Source of the DNA: Thermohalobaculum sp039178805
Lineage (GTDB): Bacteria; Pseudomonadota; Alphaproteobacteria; Rhodobacterales; Rhodobacteraceae
Direction: 5' to 3'
DNA: 23,005 bases
Assembly (NCBI GenBank): GCA_039178805.1
Contig: JBCDFC010000053.1
Location: 1-23,005, forward strand
How positions within the stretch are numbered: position 1 is the stretch's first letter; every line of letters begins with the position of its first letter. Below are positions 7,802 to 15,821 of this stretch, one piece after another. Below the pieces are notes generated by a model. The model was not told where the DNA came from, ran no database searches, and saw only the letters and a list, made by a program, of their open reading frames with translations. A program made the position numbers and the translations under genes.

Positions 7802-7891
7802 TGGCCGGGAGTGTGGGATTCGAACCCACGGAACCCTTCCAGGCTCGGTGGTTTTCAAGACCACTGCATTCGACCGCTCTGCCAACTCCCG
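7802..7891 (-). tRNA. tRNA-Ser (anticodon UGA)
   Basis: The reverse complement folds as a class II tRNA. The seven-base-pair acceptor stem CGGGAGT/ACTCCCG (7885-7891 with 7806-7812) is perfect. The anticodon stem GTGGT/ACCAC encloses loop CTTGAAA with anticodon TGA. A long variable arm (CCTGGAAGGGTTCC region) is typical of serine tRNAs. The T arm is GTGGG-TTCGAAT-CCCAC. The discriminator base is G, as expected for Ser, and the 3' CCA is encoded (complement at 7802-7804). Confidence 0.97.
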
Positions 7892-7910
7892 GGCGCCGAG
7901 GCGGCCATGG

Positions 7911-7939
7911 TCTAAAGCGCGCCCACGCCACCCTGTCAA
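7911..7939 (-). promoter_or_regulatory. Sigma-70-type promoter of tRNA-Ser
   Basis: On the minus strand a perfect -35 TTGACA (7934-7939) is followed, after exactly 17 nt, by TTTAGA (7911-7916). The -10 element ends 19 nt before the tRNA 5' end, so the start site would lie a few bases upstream of the mature RNA. Confidence 0.85.
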
Positions 7940-8031
7940 CGCCGGGATCTTTCCAGCGGTCCGCGCATCGCCTAGCCTATCGCACGAGACTCGCCGAAGT
8001 GAGACCGGCAGGCCAGACCCTGACGAGCCCG

Positions 8032-9480
8032 ATGCGTCACTGCTCCAAGACTGAAAACGGTCCAGGCGAGGCCGGTCCAGATGTCCCTGCCAATAGGCGA
8101 CCGGGACAACGTCCTGGCGTGATCGGCGCTGCGGTTCTCTTGATCGCAACATCGATGACAGGCTGTGTCGACCAAAACGGCGGACTGCCGCTTTCATCGA
8201 CCGAGGGGAGCAGCACAAATTCAGCGAGCAGCACTGAATCAGCGGACGTCGCCGAAACCCAACCAGCCCAGGCCGAGATGGCAGGTACAGCAGCGCTACC
8301 CGCGGGCTTCATCGGCCCGCCGCTTGTCGAGCCTGCGCTCTACGGACAAACTTGGGAAGGCCAGGTCTTCTCGGGGCTCGAGCCGCGGCCCGACATTTTC
8401 GAAAGCCGCGACACCGTCCGTTGGGAGGGCCGCGACACCCTTGCCGGGATCTGGATCGCGCATCCCAACGCGCCGCCCGCCATCCGAGCGCGCTTCCTCA
8501 ATCCGCGGACTGGCCGGGCCGCCGACGGGGCGCTGATTCAGCGGCCCGCTGCGACGGAACCGCTGATCTCGTCTGAAGCAGCAAAGATCCTCGATATCCG
8601 TCCGTATCGCGACACAGGGATCATTATCGTCGCCGTCGACTTCCCGACGATCATCGCCGTCCGCGCCGAGCCTGCTGAACCTGAGCAAGTCGATCAAAGC
8701 GCACCCGCCGAGCCCGAGGAAACCGCCCTTTCCAGCGCCGAGATTGCCGATGTGATCGCGAACGCCGCTCCTACAGCGACCCCGCCCGAAGCGCCCGACG
8801 ACGCGGCAGGCGCGGCGGGCGTGGCGGGCGACGGAGAGCCCGAGCCGCTAGAGGGAACGACCGAGAGCACGGAGGCGCTGGTCGACATCGCAGCCGTTGC
8901 ATCAGAGGACGCAGCGTTCGTCTGGGAGGCGGAGACCCCATCGGAGAGCGCGACGCCCGATCCGCAGCCCATCGCTGCAGCCGTAACGACCGACGAGGAC
9001 GTGGTCGAGCCCGCGCCCGAGGCGCCATCAGAACCGACCGTACCGTCCGAAGAGACCGAGGAAACACCAGGCCTGCTAACGCTCCCATCGACCGCGCCGG
9101 CAATTGCGGCACCTCAGGACCCGGAACCGGCCGCCGAACCCGAAGCAGCACCGCCTGAACCGACAGAGACGGTGATTGAGACGGTCGCCTCGCCACCGTC
9201 CGCGGAAAGCCCGGCGAAGGCAGCAGCCGACATCGACGAGAGCCCGCCCCGGCTGCGCTATCTTCAGGCTGGCGTTTTCGGCGTGGAGGAGAACGCGCGT
9301 CGGGTTCTCCGGGCGCTGACGGCCAGGGGCTATGAGGGGCAGTCGATCCCCGTCGATCTCGGCACGGGGCCAGCCTTCCGCGTGCGGGCGGGACCTTTCG
9401 CCAGCGTATCCGCTCGCAACGAGGCCGCGACCATTCTCCGCAATCTCGGGATCCGAGACGCCGTACCGGTCGTCCGCTGA
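8032..9480 (+). CDS. SPOR-domain lipoprotein with long acidic linker
   Basis: The 482-residue protein reads as an envelope lipoprotein. A hydrophobic segment at about 29-41 (VIGAAVLLIATSM) ends in TGC, with the lipidated cysteine at C45. A Ser/Thr-rich tether follows, then a compact part (about 95-210) with GIWIAHPNAPPAIRARFLNP and ISSEAAKIL, similar in arrangement to RlpA-neighbourhood proteins. Next is a Pro/Ala/Glu-rich linker (about 211-400) and a C-terminal SPOR domain (about 403-482; LRYLQAGVF … GPAFRVRAGPF … AATILRNLGI). SPOR domains bind denuded glycan strands at the septum, so a role in division or wall remodelling is likely. The ATG at 8032 is used; the frame extends upstream into the tRNA gene and cannot be coding there. 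The N-region (28 aa) is long for a lipoprotein signal. A D,D-carboxypeptidase gene follows. Confidence 0.82.
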   Translation: MRHCSKTENGPGEAGPDVPANRRPGQRPGVIGAAVLLIATSMTGCVDQNGGLPLSSTEGSSTNSASSTESADVAETQPAQAEMAGTAALPAGFIGPPLVEPALYGQTWEGQVFSGLEPRPDIFESRDTVRWEGRDTLAGIWIAHPNAPPAIRARFLNPRTGRAADGALIQRPAATEPLISSEAAKILDIRPYRDTGIIIVAVDFPTIIAVRAEPAEPEQVDQSAPAEPEETALSSAEIADVIANAAPTATPPEAPDDAAGAAGVAGDGEPEPLEGTTESTEALVDIAAVASEDAAFVWEAETPSESATPDPQPIAAAVTTDEDVVEPAPEAPSEPTVPSEETEETPGLLTLPSTAPAIAAPQDPEPAAEPEAAPPEPTETVIETVASPPSAESPAKAAADIDESPPRLRYLQAGVFGVEENARRVLRALTARGYEGQSIPVDLGTGPAFRVRAGPFASVSARNEAATILRNLGIRDAVPVVR

Positions 9481-9578
9481 CGCACGACCGGTGTCGACCA
9501 CGCCGACGTGCCGGCCCGCCACGCCGCCGAGGCTCGTGGTCCGACGCAGATTGAACTCAGACTGAACGCACCCGTTCA

Positions 9579-9608
9579 CGTCATCCCCGGGCTCGACCCG
9601 GGGATCCA
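9579..9608 (+). repeat. Palindromic intergenic repeat (CGTCAT…GATCCA family), copy 1
   Basis: This 30-bp unit starts CGTCAT and ends GATCCA. Its core is a 7-bp stem CCCCGGG/CCCGGGG (9585-9591 with 9597-9603) around loop CTCGA, and the stem can be extended by two A-T pairs. Such elements recur between genes in many alphaproteobacteria. It lies in the 272-nt gap between the SPOR gene and the carboxypeptidase gene, which otherwise shows nothing recognisable. Confidence 0.85.
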
Positions 9609-9752
9609 GAAGATCGAAAGACTTCAAGCGCCTTCGGGAAAATGGACTGCCAGATCGAGCCCAGCACTGACGGTGTCTCGTGTCTCGGCCACACCACTAG
9701 GCGTCTCTCATCCCGTCCGCTAGAAAATCGCGAGTGCTGCAACGGAGACCTC

Positions 9753-10928
9753 ATGGCAACTCTGCCCAAGACCCTGTCCGCCACCCTCGCCCGAACCACG
9801 CTCGCAACCCTCGGTCTGCTCCTGTCGCTCGCGCCACTATCAGCGCAGGACATGTCCACACCGGCTCGGGCTGCGATCGTAAAGGACATGCTCTCCGGCG
9901 CGATCCTGTTCGAGAGGAACGCCGACGAACCGCTGCCGCCTGCCTCCATGTCGAAGCTGATGACCAACATGATGGTCTTCGAATGGCTCGAGAGCGGGCG
10001 GCTCAAGATGAGCGATGAGTTTCTGGTATCGAACCGCGCCGCCTCGCTCGGTGGCTCGCGCATGTTCATCCGTGAGGGCAGCCGGGTCAGCGTCGAGAAC
10101 TTGCTGCGGGGCGTCGTGATCCAGTCGGGCAATGACGCGGCCGTGGCGCTGGCCGAGGCCATCGCAGGGACCGAGGAGGCCTTTGCGGAGCTTATGAACC
10201 GCCGGGCAGCCGAACTCGGCATCGCGAATGCGCGGTTCGCCAATGCGACCGGTTGGCCCCATCCGGATCACCGGATCAGCGTGCGCGCGCTCGCGACCAT
10301 CGCCGAGCGGATCATCACCGAATACCCGGACTACTACCCGCTGTTCTCGGAACGGGAATTCACCTGGGACGACATCAAGCAGCGGAACCGGAACCCTCTG
10401 CTCGGCAATCTCGACGGGGCGGACGGGCTCAAGACCGGTCATACGGAGGAGGCGGGCTATGGCCTCGTCGCCTCGGCCGAGCGCGAGGGCCGGCGGATCG
10501 TGCTGGTGGTGGCGGGGCTGGAGAGCACCGGTCAGCGGCGCCAGGAGGCGGAGCGGCTGATGAACTGGGCCTTCCGCGCCTTCGAGACCAAAGTGCTTCA
10601 TCGCGCGGGCGAGCCGGTGATCGATGCCGAAACCTGGGTTGGAGGAGCTGATAGCGTGCCGCTTGCGCCCATTGAGGATGTGGTTCTGACGGCGCCCTTG
10701 GGCGATCTCGACCGTGCGACCGTGACCGCGCATTACGACGGGCCGCTGCCGGCGCCGATCGCGGCAGGCGACGTGCTGGGCGAGATCGAGATCGCCGTTC
10801 CCGGGCTGCCGCCGCGGCGCGTACCGTTGGCCGCGACGGAGGATGTTGCCCCGGGCGGTTTCGTCGTGCGTGTCGAGGCGGCGGCGGAGCTGCTGTTTCT
10901 CGAAGCACTCGCGCTCGCAGGTCTCTGA
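9753..10928 (+). CDS. D-alanyl-D-alanine carboxypeptidase, PBP5/DacA-like (serine, S11 family)
   Basis: This 391-residue periplasmic penicillin-binding protein trims the terminal D-Ala from peptidoglycan pentapeptides. The signal peptide ends LAPLSA, cut after about A31. All three active-site motifs are present: SMSK (65-68, nucleophile Ser65), SGN (125-127) and KTG (227-229). The S11 transpeptidase-like domain is followed by the PBP5 C-terminal beta domain (about 285-370). It ends in a leucine/alanine-rich helix (ELLFLEALALAGL) that could be the membrane anchor. The start at 9753 has GGAGA 4 nt upstream; the earlier in-frame ATG at 9642 precedes non-signal sequence. The tmk gene begins 6 nt after its stop. 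Confidence 0.93.
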   Translation: MATLPKTLSATLARTTLATLGLLLSLAPLSAQDMSTPARAAIVKDMLSGAILFERNADEPLPPASMSKLMTNMMVFEWLESGRLKMSDEFLVSNRAASLGGSRMFIREGSRVSVENLLRGVVIQSGNDAAVALAEAIAGTEEAFAELMNRRAAELGIANARFANATGWPHPDHRISVRALATIAERIITEYPDYYPLFSEREFTWDDIKQRNRNPLLGNLDGADGLKTGHTEEAGYGLVASAEREGRRIVLVVAGLESTGQRRQEAERLMNWAFRAFETKVLHRAGEPVIDAETWVGGADSVPLAPIEDVVLTAPLGDLDRATVTAHYDGPLPAPIAAGDVLGEIEIAVPGLPPRRVPLAATEDVAPGGFVVRVEAAAELLFLEALALAGL

Positions 10929-10934
10929 GGAGAC

Positions 10935-11654
10935 GTGAGCGGGGACGACGAAGACGGCGCTGAAGCGCTCCACGAAGCTCGTCAAGCGGCTTTACGCCCC
11001 TCTTGGCCGAAGCGCGCGACCGGCGCGCTCTTCGTGACGCTCGAGGGTGTGGATGGGGCGGGGAAATCGACCCAGGCACGGCTCCTCGCCGACCGTCTGC
11101 GCGAACGGGGCCACGCTGTCACCCTTACCCGCGAGCCCGGGGGCGCGCCGGGGGCCGAGGCGATCCGCGCGCTTTTGGTGACGGGCGAGCCTGGACGTTG
11201 GTCGCCCGAGACGGAGGCGCTCCTCTTCACTGCGGCCCGACGCGACCATGTCGAGCGGGTCATAGCGCCGGCGATGGCCGAGGGGCAGATTGTGCTCTGC
11301 GATCGCTTCGTCGACTCGACGCGCGCCTACCAGGCAGCGGCTGCCCGCCAACTCGTCGATGCGCTGCATGCGCATGCCATCGGGATCGAGCCGGATCTGA
11401 CCCTCATTCTGGAGCTCTCACCGGAAAGCGCCCTCGCGCGGGCGACATCCCGGGGTGGCCCGCTCGAGGATCGGTTCGAGCAGAAGGGCCTCGCCTTTCA
11501 GAAAACCCTGGCGGGAGCGTTCCGCTCGATCGCTGAGGCGGAGCCCGAGCGCTGCCACATGATCGATGCCAATGCGCCGGCCGATGCAGTGATTGAGCGT
11601 CTATGGCGCGTGCTCGAGCCGCGACTGCCCAACCCAGCTGGGGATGCAGCATGA
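10935..11654 (+). CDS. tmk: Thymidylate kinase
   Basis: The 239-residue enzyme phosphorylates dTMP to dTDP with ATP. Motifs are P-loop EGVDGAGKST (37-46), TREPGG (65-70), the DRF motif in LCDRFVDSTRAYQ (123-125), and a LID-like stretch around ATSRGGPLEDRFE. The GTG at 10935 is the only start codon between the previous stop and the P-loop strand, apart from the Val inside FVTLEG. So either the 30-residue polar N-terminal extension is real, or an unusual start is used. GGAGA lies only 1 nt before that GTG. The stop overlaps the holB ATG (ATGA). Confidence 0.92.
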   Translation: MSGDDEDGAEALHEARQAALRPSWPKRATGALFVTLEGVDGAGKSTQARLLADRLRERGHAVTLTREPGGAPGAEAIRALLVTGEPGRWSPETEALLFTAARRDHVERVIAPAMAEGQIVLCDRFVDSTRAYQAAAARQLVDALHAHAIGIEPDLTLILELSPESALARATSRGGPLEDRFEQKGLAFQKTLAGAFRSIAEAEPERCHMIDANAPADAVIERLWRVLEPRLPNPAGDAA

Positions 11655-12769
11655 GCGCCCGGGACGAAACGGCGGAGCCGGATCGGCGGCCCGGACTGCC
11701 CCATCCCCGGGAAGCGCTGTCGCTGATCGGCCAAGCCGCGGCGGAGCGCAGTTTTCTCGATGCTTGGTCCACCGGTCGGCTGCATCATGCCTGGATGCTG
11801 CGCGGCCCGGCCGGCGTGGGCAAGGCGACGCTCGCCTATCGCATCGCGCGGGCGTTGATCGCGGATGGGGATGGCGCACCACCCCCGCATCTCGACACTG
11901 CGGAAGACTGTCCGGTACGCCGTCGGATCATCGCAGGTTCCGAGCCGCGGCTTGCCGTCCTTCGCCGCCCGCTGAACGAGCGGACGGGGCGGCTGCGGAC
12001 ACAGATCGGCGTCGATGAGGTCCGGGCGCTCCGCAGTTTTCTGGCGCTCTCGGCACCGGACGGCGGATGGCGGGCGATCATCGTCGATGCGGCGGACGAG
12101 ATGACGGTGCAGGCCGCGAACGCGCTGCTTAAGGGCTTGGAGGAGCCGCCGCCACGCACCGTTTTCCTGCTCGTCACCCATGCCGCAGGGCGCCTTCTGC
12201 CAACGATCCGGTCGCGGACGCGGGTACTCGACCTCGCCCCGCTTGGCCCGGACGACCTCGCCATGGCGCTTAGGGGTCTCGGCCTCGAACCGGACACAGC
12301 CGAAGCTGAAGCGCTCGCGGCCTTGGCGGGGGGCTCCGTCGGCGCGGCGGTCGATCTCGCCAATGGCGGCGGCATCGCCCTTTTCCGAGAACTATGTCGC
12401 CTGCTGAGCCCTACCGCACGCGGTTTCGAGGTCGAACGCGGGCCACTCGTGACCCTTGGCGAGAGTGCGCTCGGTCGCCAGGGCGAGGGGCGCTATGGGC
12501 TGATCGCGTCGCTCTCTCCACTCCTCGCAGCGAGGCTCGCCAGGGCCGCGGGCGGTGCGGCACCGCCTGCCGCGATGGCCGAAGAGGCGCGTCTCCTGGA
12601 CCATGCCAGCGGCCATTCGGCACTCGCCCCGATGCTCGCGGAGGGGGCGGCCGGCATGAGCGAAAGCCTTGCCGCAGCGCGGGCTGTCTCCCTTGACCCT
12701 GCTCGAACCGTCATGGATACGTGGCTCGGCTTCGAGGCGGCGCTTTCCCGACCCCTGCAACGCGCTTGA
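11651..12769 (+). CDS. holB: DNA polymerase III delta-prime subunit
   Basis: This 372-residue clamp-loader subunit helps load the beta clamp. It has a Walker A-like GPAGVGKAT (52-60), the strongly conserved AANALLKGLEEPPPRTVFLLVTH sensor-1 region (split around residues 157-178) and PTIRSRTRVLDL (sensor/arginine region). The last ~150 residues are the variable collar domain. The cysteine cluster of zinc-binding homologues is not seen, and the Walker A box has Ala where Ser/Thr usually follows Lys. The start at 11651 overlaps the tmk stop by 4 nt. The neighbouring tmk and tatD are its usual partners in many bacteria. Confidence 0.9.
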   Translation: MSARDETAEPDRRPGLPHPREALSLIGQAAAERSFLDAWSTGRLHHAWMLRGPAGVGKATLAYRIARALIADGDGAPPPHLDTAEDCPVRRRIIAGSEPRLAVLRRPLNERTGRLRTQIGVDEVRALRSFLALSAPDGGWRAIIVDAADEMTVQAANALLKGLEEPPPRTVFLLVTHAAGRLLPTIRSRTRVLDLAPLGPDDLAMALRGLGLEPDTAEAEALAALAGGSVGAAVDLANGGGIALFRELCRLLSPTARGFEVERGPLVTLGESALGRQGEGRYGLIASLSPLLAARLARAAGGAAPPAAMAEEARLLDHASGHSALAPMLAEGAAGMSESLAAARAVSLDPARTVMDTWLGFEAALSRPLQRA

Positions 12770-12812
12770 GCCGCAACCGCGGGACCAGAGGGCTGGGAGA
12801 GGAGCATCGCCG

Positions 12813-13667
12813 ATGAGCCAGCAACGCCCAGCCCTTCCGAATGCCGACCCCGAGAGGACTTCGGCACCCAAGATCGTCGACAGTCACTGCCATCTCGACT
12901 TCCCAGACTTCGAGGGCGAGCTGCCAGCGGTCGTCGCGCGTGCGGCTGCGGCCGGGGTCACGCGCATGGTCACGATCTGCACCCGCCTCTCCGCCGAACG
13001 CCATGTCCGCGCCATCGCCGAACGGTTCCCCGGTGTCTTCTACGCCGCCGGCACCCATCCGATGCGCGCGGCCGAGGAGCCGATGGTTACCGTCGAGGCG
13101 CTCACCGCCCTCGCTGGCCACCCCAAATTCGTTGGCATCGGCGAGACCGGGCTCGACTATCACTACACGGCCGAAAGCAAGCCCGAGCAGCAGGAGAGCT
13201 TGCGGGTCCATATCGAGGCTGCGCGACGCACCGGCCTGCCGCTGATCATCCACGCCCGCGACGCCGATGACGACATGGCACGCATCCTGAGCGAGGAACA
13301 TGCGGCGGGGCCGTATTCTTGTGTGATGCACTGCTTCTCCTCAGGCCCGGCACTGGCGGAGACGGCGCTCGGCCTCGGCTTCTATCTCTCGATGTCGGGG
13401 ATCGCGGCCTTCAAGAAATCGGACGCGTTGCGCGCGATCTTTGCCACGGCGCCCGCGGATCGGCTGCTGGCGGAGACCGACAGCCCCTATCTCGCGCCGC
13501 CCCCCTTTCGCGGTAAGCGCTGCGAGCCCGCCTATACCGCGCTCACGGTCCAGGCGGTGGCAGAGGCGCTCGGCAAGGATCCGGTCGCCTTTGCCCGACA
13601 GACGACGGAGAATTTCGACCGACTTTTCGCCAAGGCAGCGGCCGCGGGCGAGGAGGCGGCTGCGTGA
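12813..13667 (+). CDS. TatD-family metal-dependent deoxyribonuclease
   Basis: This 284-residue TIM-barrel hydrolase has the family's metal ligands: DSHCHLDF (His25 and His27), GIGETGLDY (Glu111), IIHARDADDD, MHCFS and ETDSPYLAP with the final Asp. TatD proteins act as 3'-5' exonucleases or DNases; some members have other hydrolase roles. The start at 12813 has AGAGGAG 8 nt upstream; the frame's earlier start lies inside holB. It sits 43 nt after holB and overlaps the next gene by 4 nt (GTGA). Confidence 0.93.
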   Translation: MSQQRPALPNADPERTSAPKIVDSHCHLDFPDFEGELPAVVARAAAAGVTRMVTICTRLSAERHVRAIAERFPGVFYAAGTHPMRAAEEPMVTVEALTALAGHPKFVGIGETGLDYHYTAESKPEQQESLRVHIEAARRTGLPLIIHARDADDDMARILSEEHAAGPYSCVMHCFSSGPALAETALGLGFYLSMSGIAAFKKSDALRAIFATAPADRLLAETDSPYLAPPPFRGKRCEPAYTALTVQAVAEALGKDPVAFARQTTENFDRLFAKAAAAGEEAAA

Positions 13668-14479
13668 GTGAGACCGCGCGCCTGCGCTTCACCATTCTCG
13701 GCTGCGGCTCCTCGGGCGGTGTGCCGCGGATCGGGCCGGAGGGGCCGAATTGGGGCGTCTGTGACCCATCCGAGCCGCGCAACCGCCGGCGCCGCTGCGC
13801 GCTGCTCGTCGAGCGGGTGAACGGCACCGCACGCACCTCGGTCCTGGTCGATGCTGGGCCGGATTGCCGCGAACAGCTTATCGATGCCTGCACCGGCCGG
13901 CTCGACGCGGTCGTCTTCACCCATGACCACGCGGATCACTGCCACGGCATCGACGACTTGCGCATGGTGTTCTTCAATCGCCGCAAGCGCCTGCCCGCAC
14001 ATATGGACGCCTCAACCTGGGTAACGGTGAACCGGCGCTTCGGTTACGTGTTCGAGACGCCGGAGGGTTCGGCCTATCCGCCGATCCTCGATCTGATGCC
14101 GATCAACGGGCCCTTTGCGATCGATGGGCCGGCGGGCGCCCTGCCCTTTCACCCCTTCGCCGTGCCGCATGGGGAGTTCACGGCACTCGGCTTTCGCATC
14201 GGCCCGCTCGTCTATCTGCCCGATATCTCGGAGATGACCGAGGAGGCCTGGTCCGTGACGGCGGGCGCGCAAGTCTGGGTGCTGGACGCGCTGCGCTACA
14301 CGACCCATCCGAGCCATGCGAATGTGGAGACAGCGCTCGGCTGGTTGGCGGAAGCCGGCGCGCCGGAGGCGTATCTCACCAATCTGCATGTCGATATCGA
14401 CTATGCGACGCTCGAAGCGGAGACGCCGGCCCATGTTCACCCGGCGCATGACGGGCTGGTGCTGGAGTTCGCCGGATGA
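13664..14479 (+). CDS. MBL-fold metallo-hydrolase, PhnP-like
   Basis: The 271-residue metallo-beta-lactamase fold protein has the binuclear metal motif HDHADH (87-92), an N-terminal LGCGSSGGVPR strand-loop and further His/Asp ligands in the PHG, YLPDIS and DALRYTTHPSH regions. The arrangement is like PhnP and other small cyclic-phosphate phosphodiesterases, but the substrate is not known. The GTG start overlaps the tatD stop by 4 nt and has AGGAGG 7 nt upstream (13651-13656). The tatD–MBL pair is a common arrangement, suggesting a nucleic-acid or nucleotide role. Confidence 0.88.
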   Translation: MSETARLRFTILGCGSSGGVPRIGPEGPNWGVCDPSEPRNRRRRCALLVERVNGTARTSVLVDAGPDCREQLIDACTGRLDAVVFTHDHADHCHGIDDLRMVFFNRRKRLPAHMDASTWVTVNRRFGYVFETPEGSAYPPILDLMPINGPFAIDGPAGALPFHPFAVPHGEFTALGFRIGPLVYLPDISEMTEEAWSVTAGAQVWVLDALRYTTHPSHANVETALGWLAEAGAPEAYLTNLHVDIDYATLEAETPAHVHPAHDGLVLEFAG

Positions 14480-14521
14480 GGCATCGGCGCGCGGGGTGCG
14501 GGATCACGCCATGACGACCCG

Positions 14522-15487
14522 ATGACCGGCATCGAAGCACTCTTCCTGATCGTCCTGCCGGTCTTCCTGGTCGTCGGTAGCGGGTGGCTGGCCGTCAGGT
14601 CGCGGGTCTTCCCGGATGAGGGTGTGACGGCGCTCGTGAAGTTCGCAACCGGGATCGCCATCCCGGTGCTGCTGTTCCGCGCGATCTATGGGCTCGATCT
14701 CTCGAGTGCTTTAGAGCCGGCGCTGCTCGCCTCGTTCTATCTCGGTGCGATCATCTCCTTCGCGACGGGAACGCTCATCGCGCGGCGGGTCTTCGGCCGT
14801 CGTCCGGGTGAGGCGGTCGCCGTCGGCTTCTGCGCGCTCTTCTCGAATTCGGTGCTGATCGGGATTCCGATCTTTACCCGTGCCTATGGCGAGCCGGCGC
14901 TGGAGCCTGTGTTTGCGATCATCGCGTTCCATGCGCCGTTTTGCTACCTCGTCGGCATTCTGACGATGGAGGTCAGCCGGCGGGACGGAGCGCCATTGAT
15001 GGTGGCGATCCGGCGCACGGCGGATGAGATGTTCCACAACGCGCTCACGCTGGGAATCGCGGCGGGATTCGCCTTCAATCTGTTGGGGATCGTCCTGCCG
15101 GAGCCTGCGATCGCAGCGGTCGATCTGATCGCGCGCGCGGGCCTGCCGGTGGCGCTTTTCGCGCTCGGCGGCGTGCTGACGCGGTACAAGCTGGCAGCGG
15201 CCGTGCCGGAAGCGGCGGCGACGAGTGCTGTGAGCCTGTTCCTACATCCGGCGGTGGCTTGGGTGCTGGCGACCCAGGTCTTTGCGCTTTCGGCAGAGTT
15301 TACGCGTGCGGCCGTGCTTATCGCGGCGATGCCGACGGGGGTGAATGGCTACATCTTCGCGGCGATGTACGATCGCGCGGTGGAGACGGCGGCATCGACC
15401 GTGCTGATCGCGACGGCGACGAGCCTTCTGTCCATCACCTTCTGGCTTTGGGTGCTGGGCGGCAACGCCCTCGCGCCACTGCCGTGA
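14522..15487 (+). CDS. AEC-family (auxin efflux carrier-like) transporter
   Basis: This 321-residue membrane protein has about ten hydrophobic helices split into two bundles. Features typical of the family are GSGWLAVRSRVFPDEGVTAL after the first helix, the FATGIAIPVLLFRAI helix with Pro, the SNSVLIGIPIF helix, and a C-terminal NGYIFAAMYDRAVETAASTV segment. AEC proteins carry organic acids such as malonate or malate; the substrate here is undefined. It starts 42 nt after the MBL gene with no clear ribosome-binding site. Its codons favour G at third positions more than the genes at the left of the window. Confidence 0.88.
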   Translation: MTGIEALFLIVLPVFLVVGSGWLAVRSRVFPDEGVTALVKFATGIAIPVLLFRAIYGLDLSSALEPALLASFYLGAIISFATGTLIARRVFGRRPGEAVAVGFCALFSNSVLIGIPIFTRAYGEPALEPVFAIIAFHAPFCYLVGILTMEVSRRDGAPLMVAIRRTADEMFHNALTLGIAAGFAFNLLGIVLPEPAIAAVDLIARAGLPVALFALGGVLTRYKLAAAVPEAAATSAVSLFLHPAVAWVLATQVFALSAEFTRAAVLIAAMPTGVNGYIFAAMYDRAVETAASTVLIATATSLLSITFWLWVLGGNALAPLP

Positions 15488-15490
15488 GAA

Positions 15491-15508
15491 GGCCGATTGG
15501 CTTCGGCC
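15491..15508 (+). terminator. Hairpin after AEC gene, possible terminator
   Basis: GGCCGA (15491-15496) pairs with TCGGCC (15503-15508) around a 6-nt loop, beginning 3 nt after the stop. There is no U-tract. Confidence 0.35.
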
Positions 15509-15533
15509 CGAGGCATGGTTCAATGCCCTCCCA

Positions 15534-15552
15534 AGCGTCCCCTCCCACGTCA
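15534..15552. repeat. 19-bp dispersed intergenic repeat, copy 2
   Basis: AGCGTCCCCTCCCACGTCA matches 7435-7453 with one mismatch. Confidence 0.5.
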
Positions 15553-15694
15553 TGGTAGGCCGCGAGACATTAAGGATCGGCGAACGCTGCTCCCCATAAA
15601 TGCGCAACGGCTGAACGTTTGCGGGCATTGTGCCGCGCAGGGCGCGAAATGTCTTGAGTATGGTGGTCCGAATGGAGCGGCACGCGCGCATCGA

Positions 15695-15767
15695 CGTCAT
15701 CCGCGGGCTTGCCCCGCGCATCCACGGCCTGTGGCGCCGGATCGCCGGGTCGTCCCTGGGAATGACG
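15695..15767. repeat. Composite palindromic repeat: two inverted CGTCAT…GATCC units
   Basis: Unit one (15695-15724, plus) begins CGTCAT, with stem around GCGGGCTTGCCCCGC, and ends CATCCA. Unit two (15738-15767, minus) faces it, so that CGTCAT-type ends lie outermost and GATCC-type ends are 13 nt apart. The layout resembles paired REP elements. It sits between two convergent genes. Confidence 0.8.
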
Positions 15768-15821
15768 TAGCTCTCGAGAGTAAGACAGGTCAGAAAGCGC
15801 TTTAGGGATGTTGCGGGGCGG

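Larger units (their letters stand above)
15488..15821. other. 334-nt gene-less interval between convergent AEC and photolyase genes
   Basis: It holds a hairpin directly after the AEC gene, the second copy of the 19-bp dispersed repeat (15534-15552) and a composite palindromic repeat (15695-15767). The remainder shows no credible coding frame. Confidence 0.6.

Noticed and set aside
7813..8031. Upstream part of the SPOR-protein frame as coding
   Set aside because: It begins inside the tRNA gene and crosses the tRNA promoter; the lipoprotein signal fits the start at 8032.
7451..8218. Long minus-strand frame, including a transposase-like RRFSEEFR stretch near 7470-7495
   Set aside because: The frame runs through the tRNA-Ser gene and only about eight residues look transposase-like, too few to call an insertion-sequence remnant.
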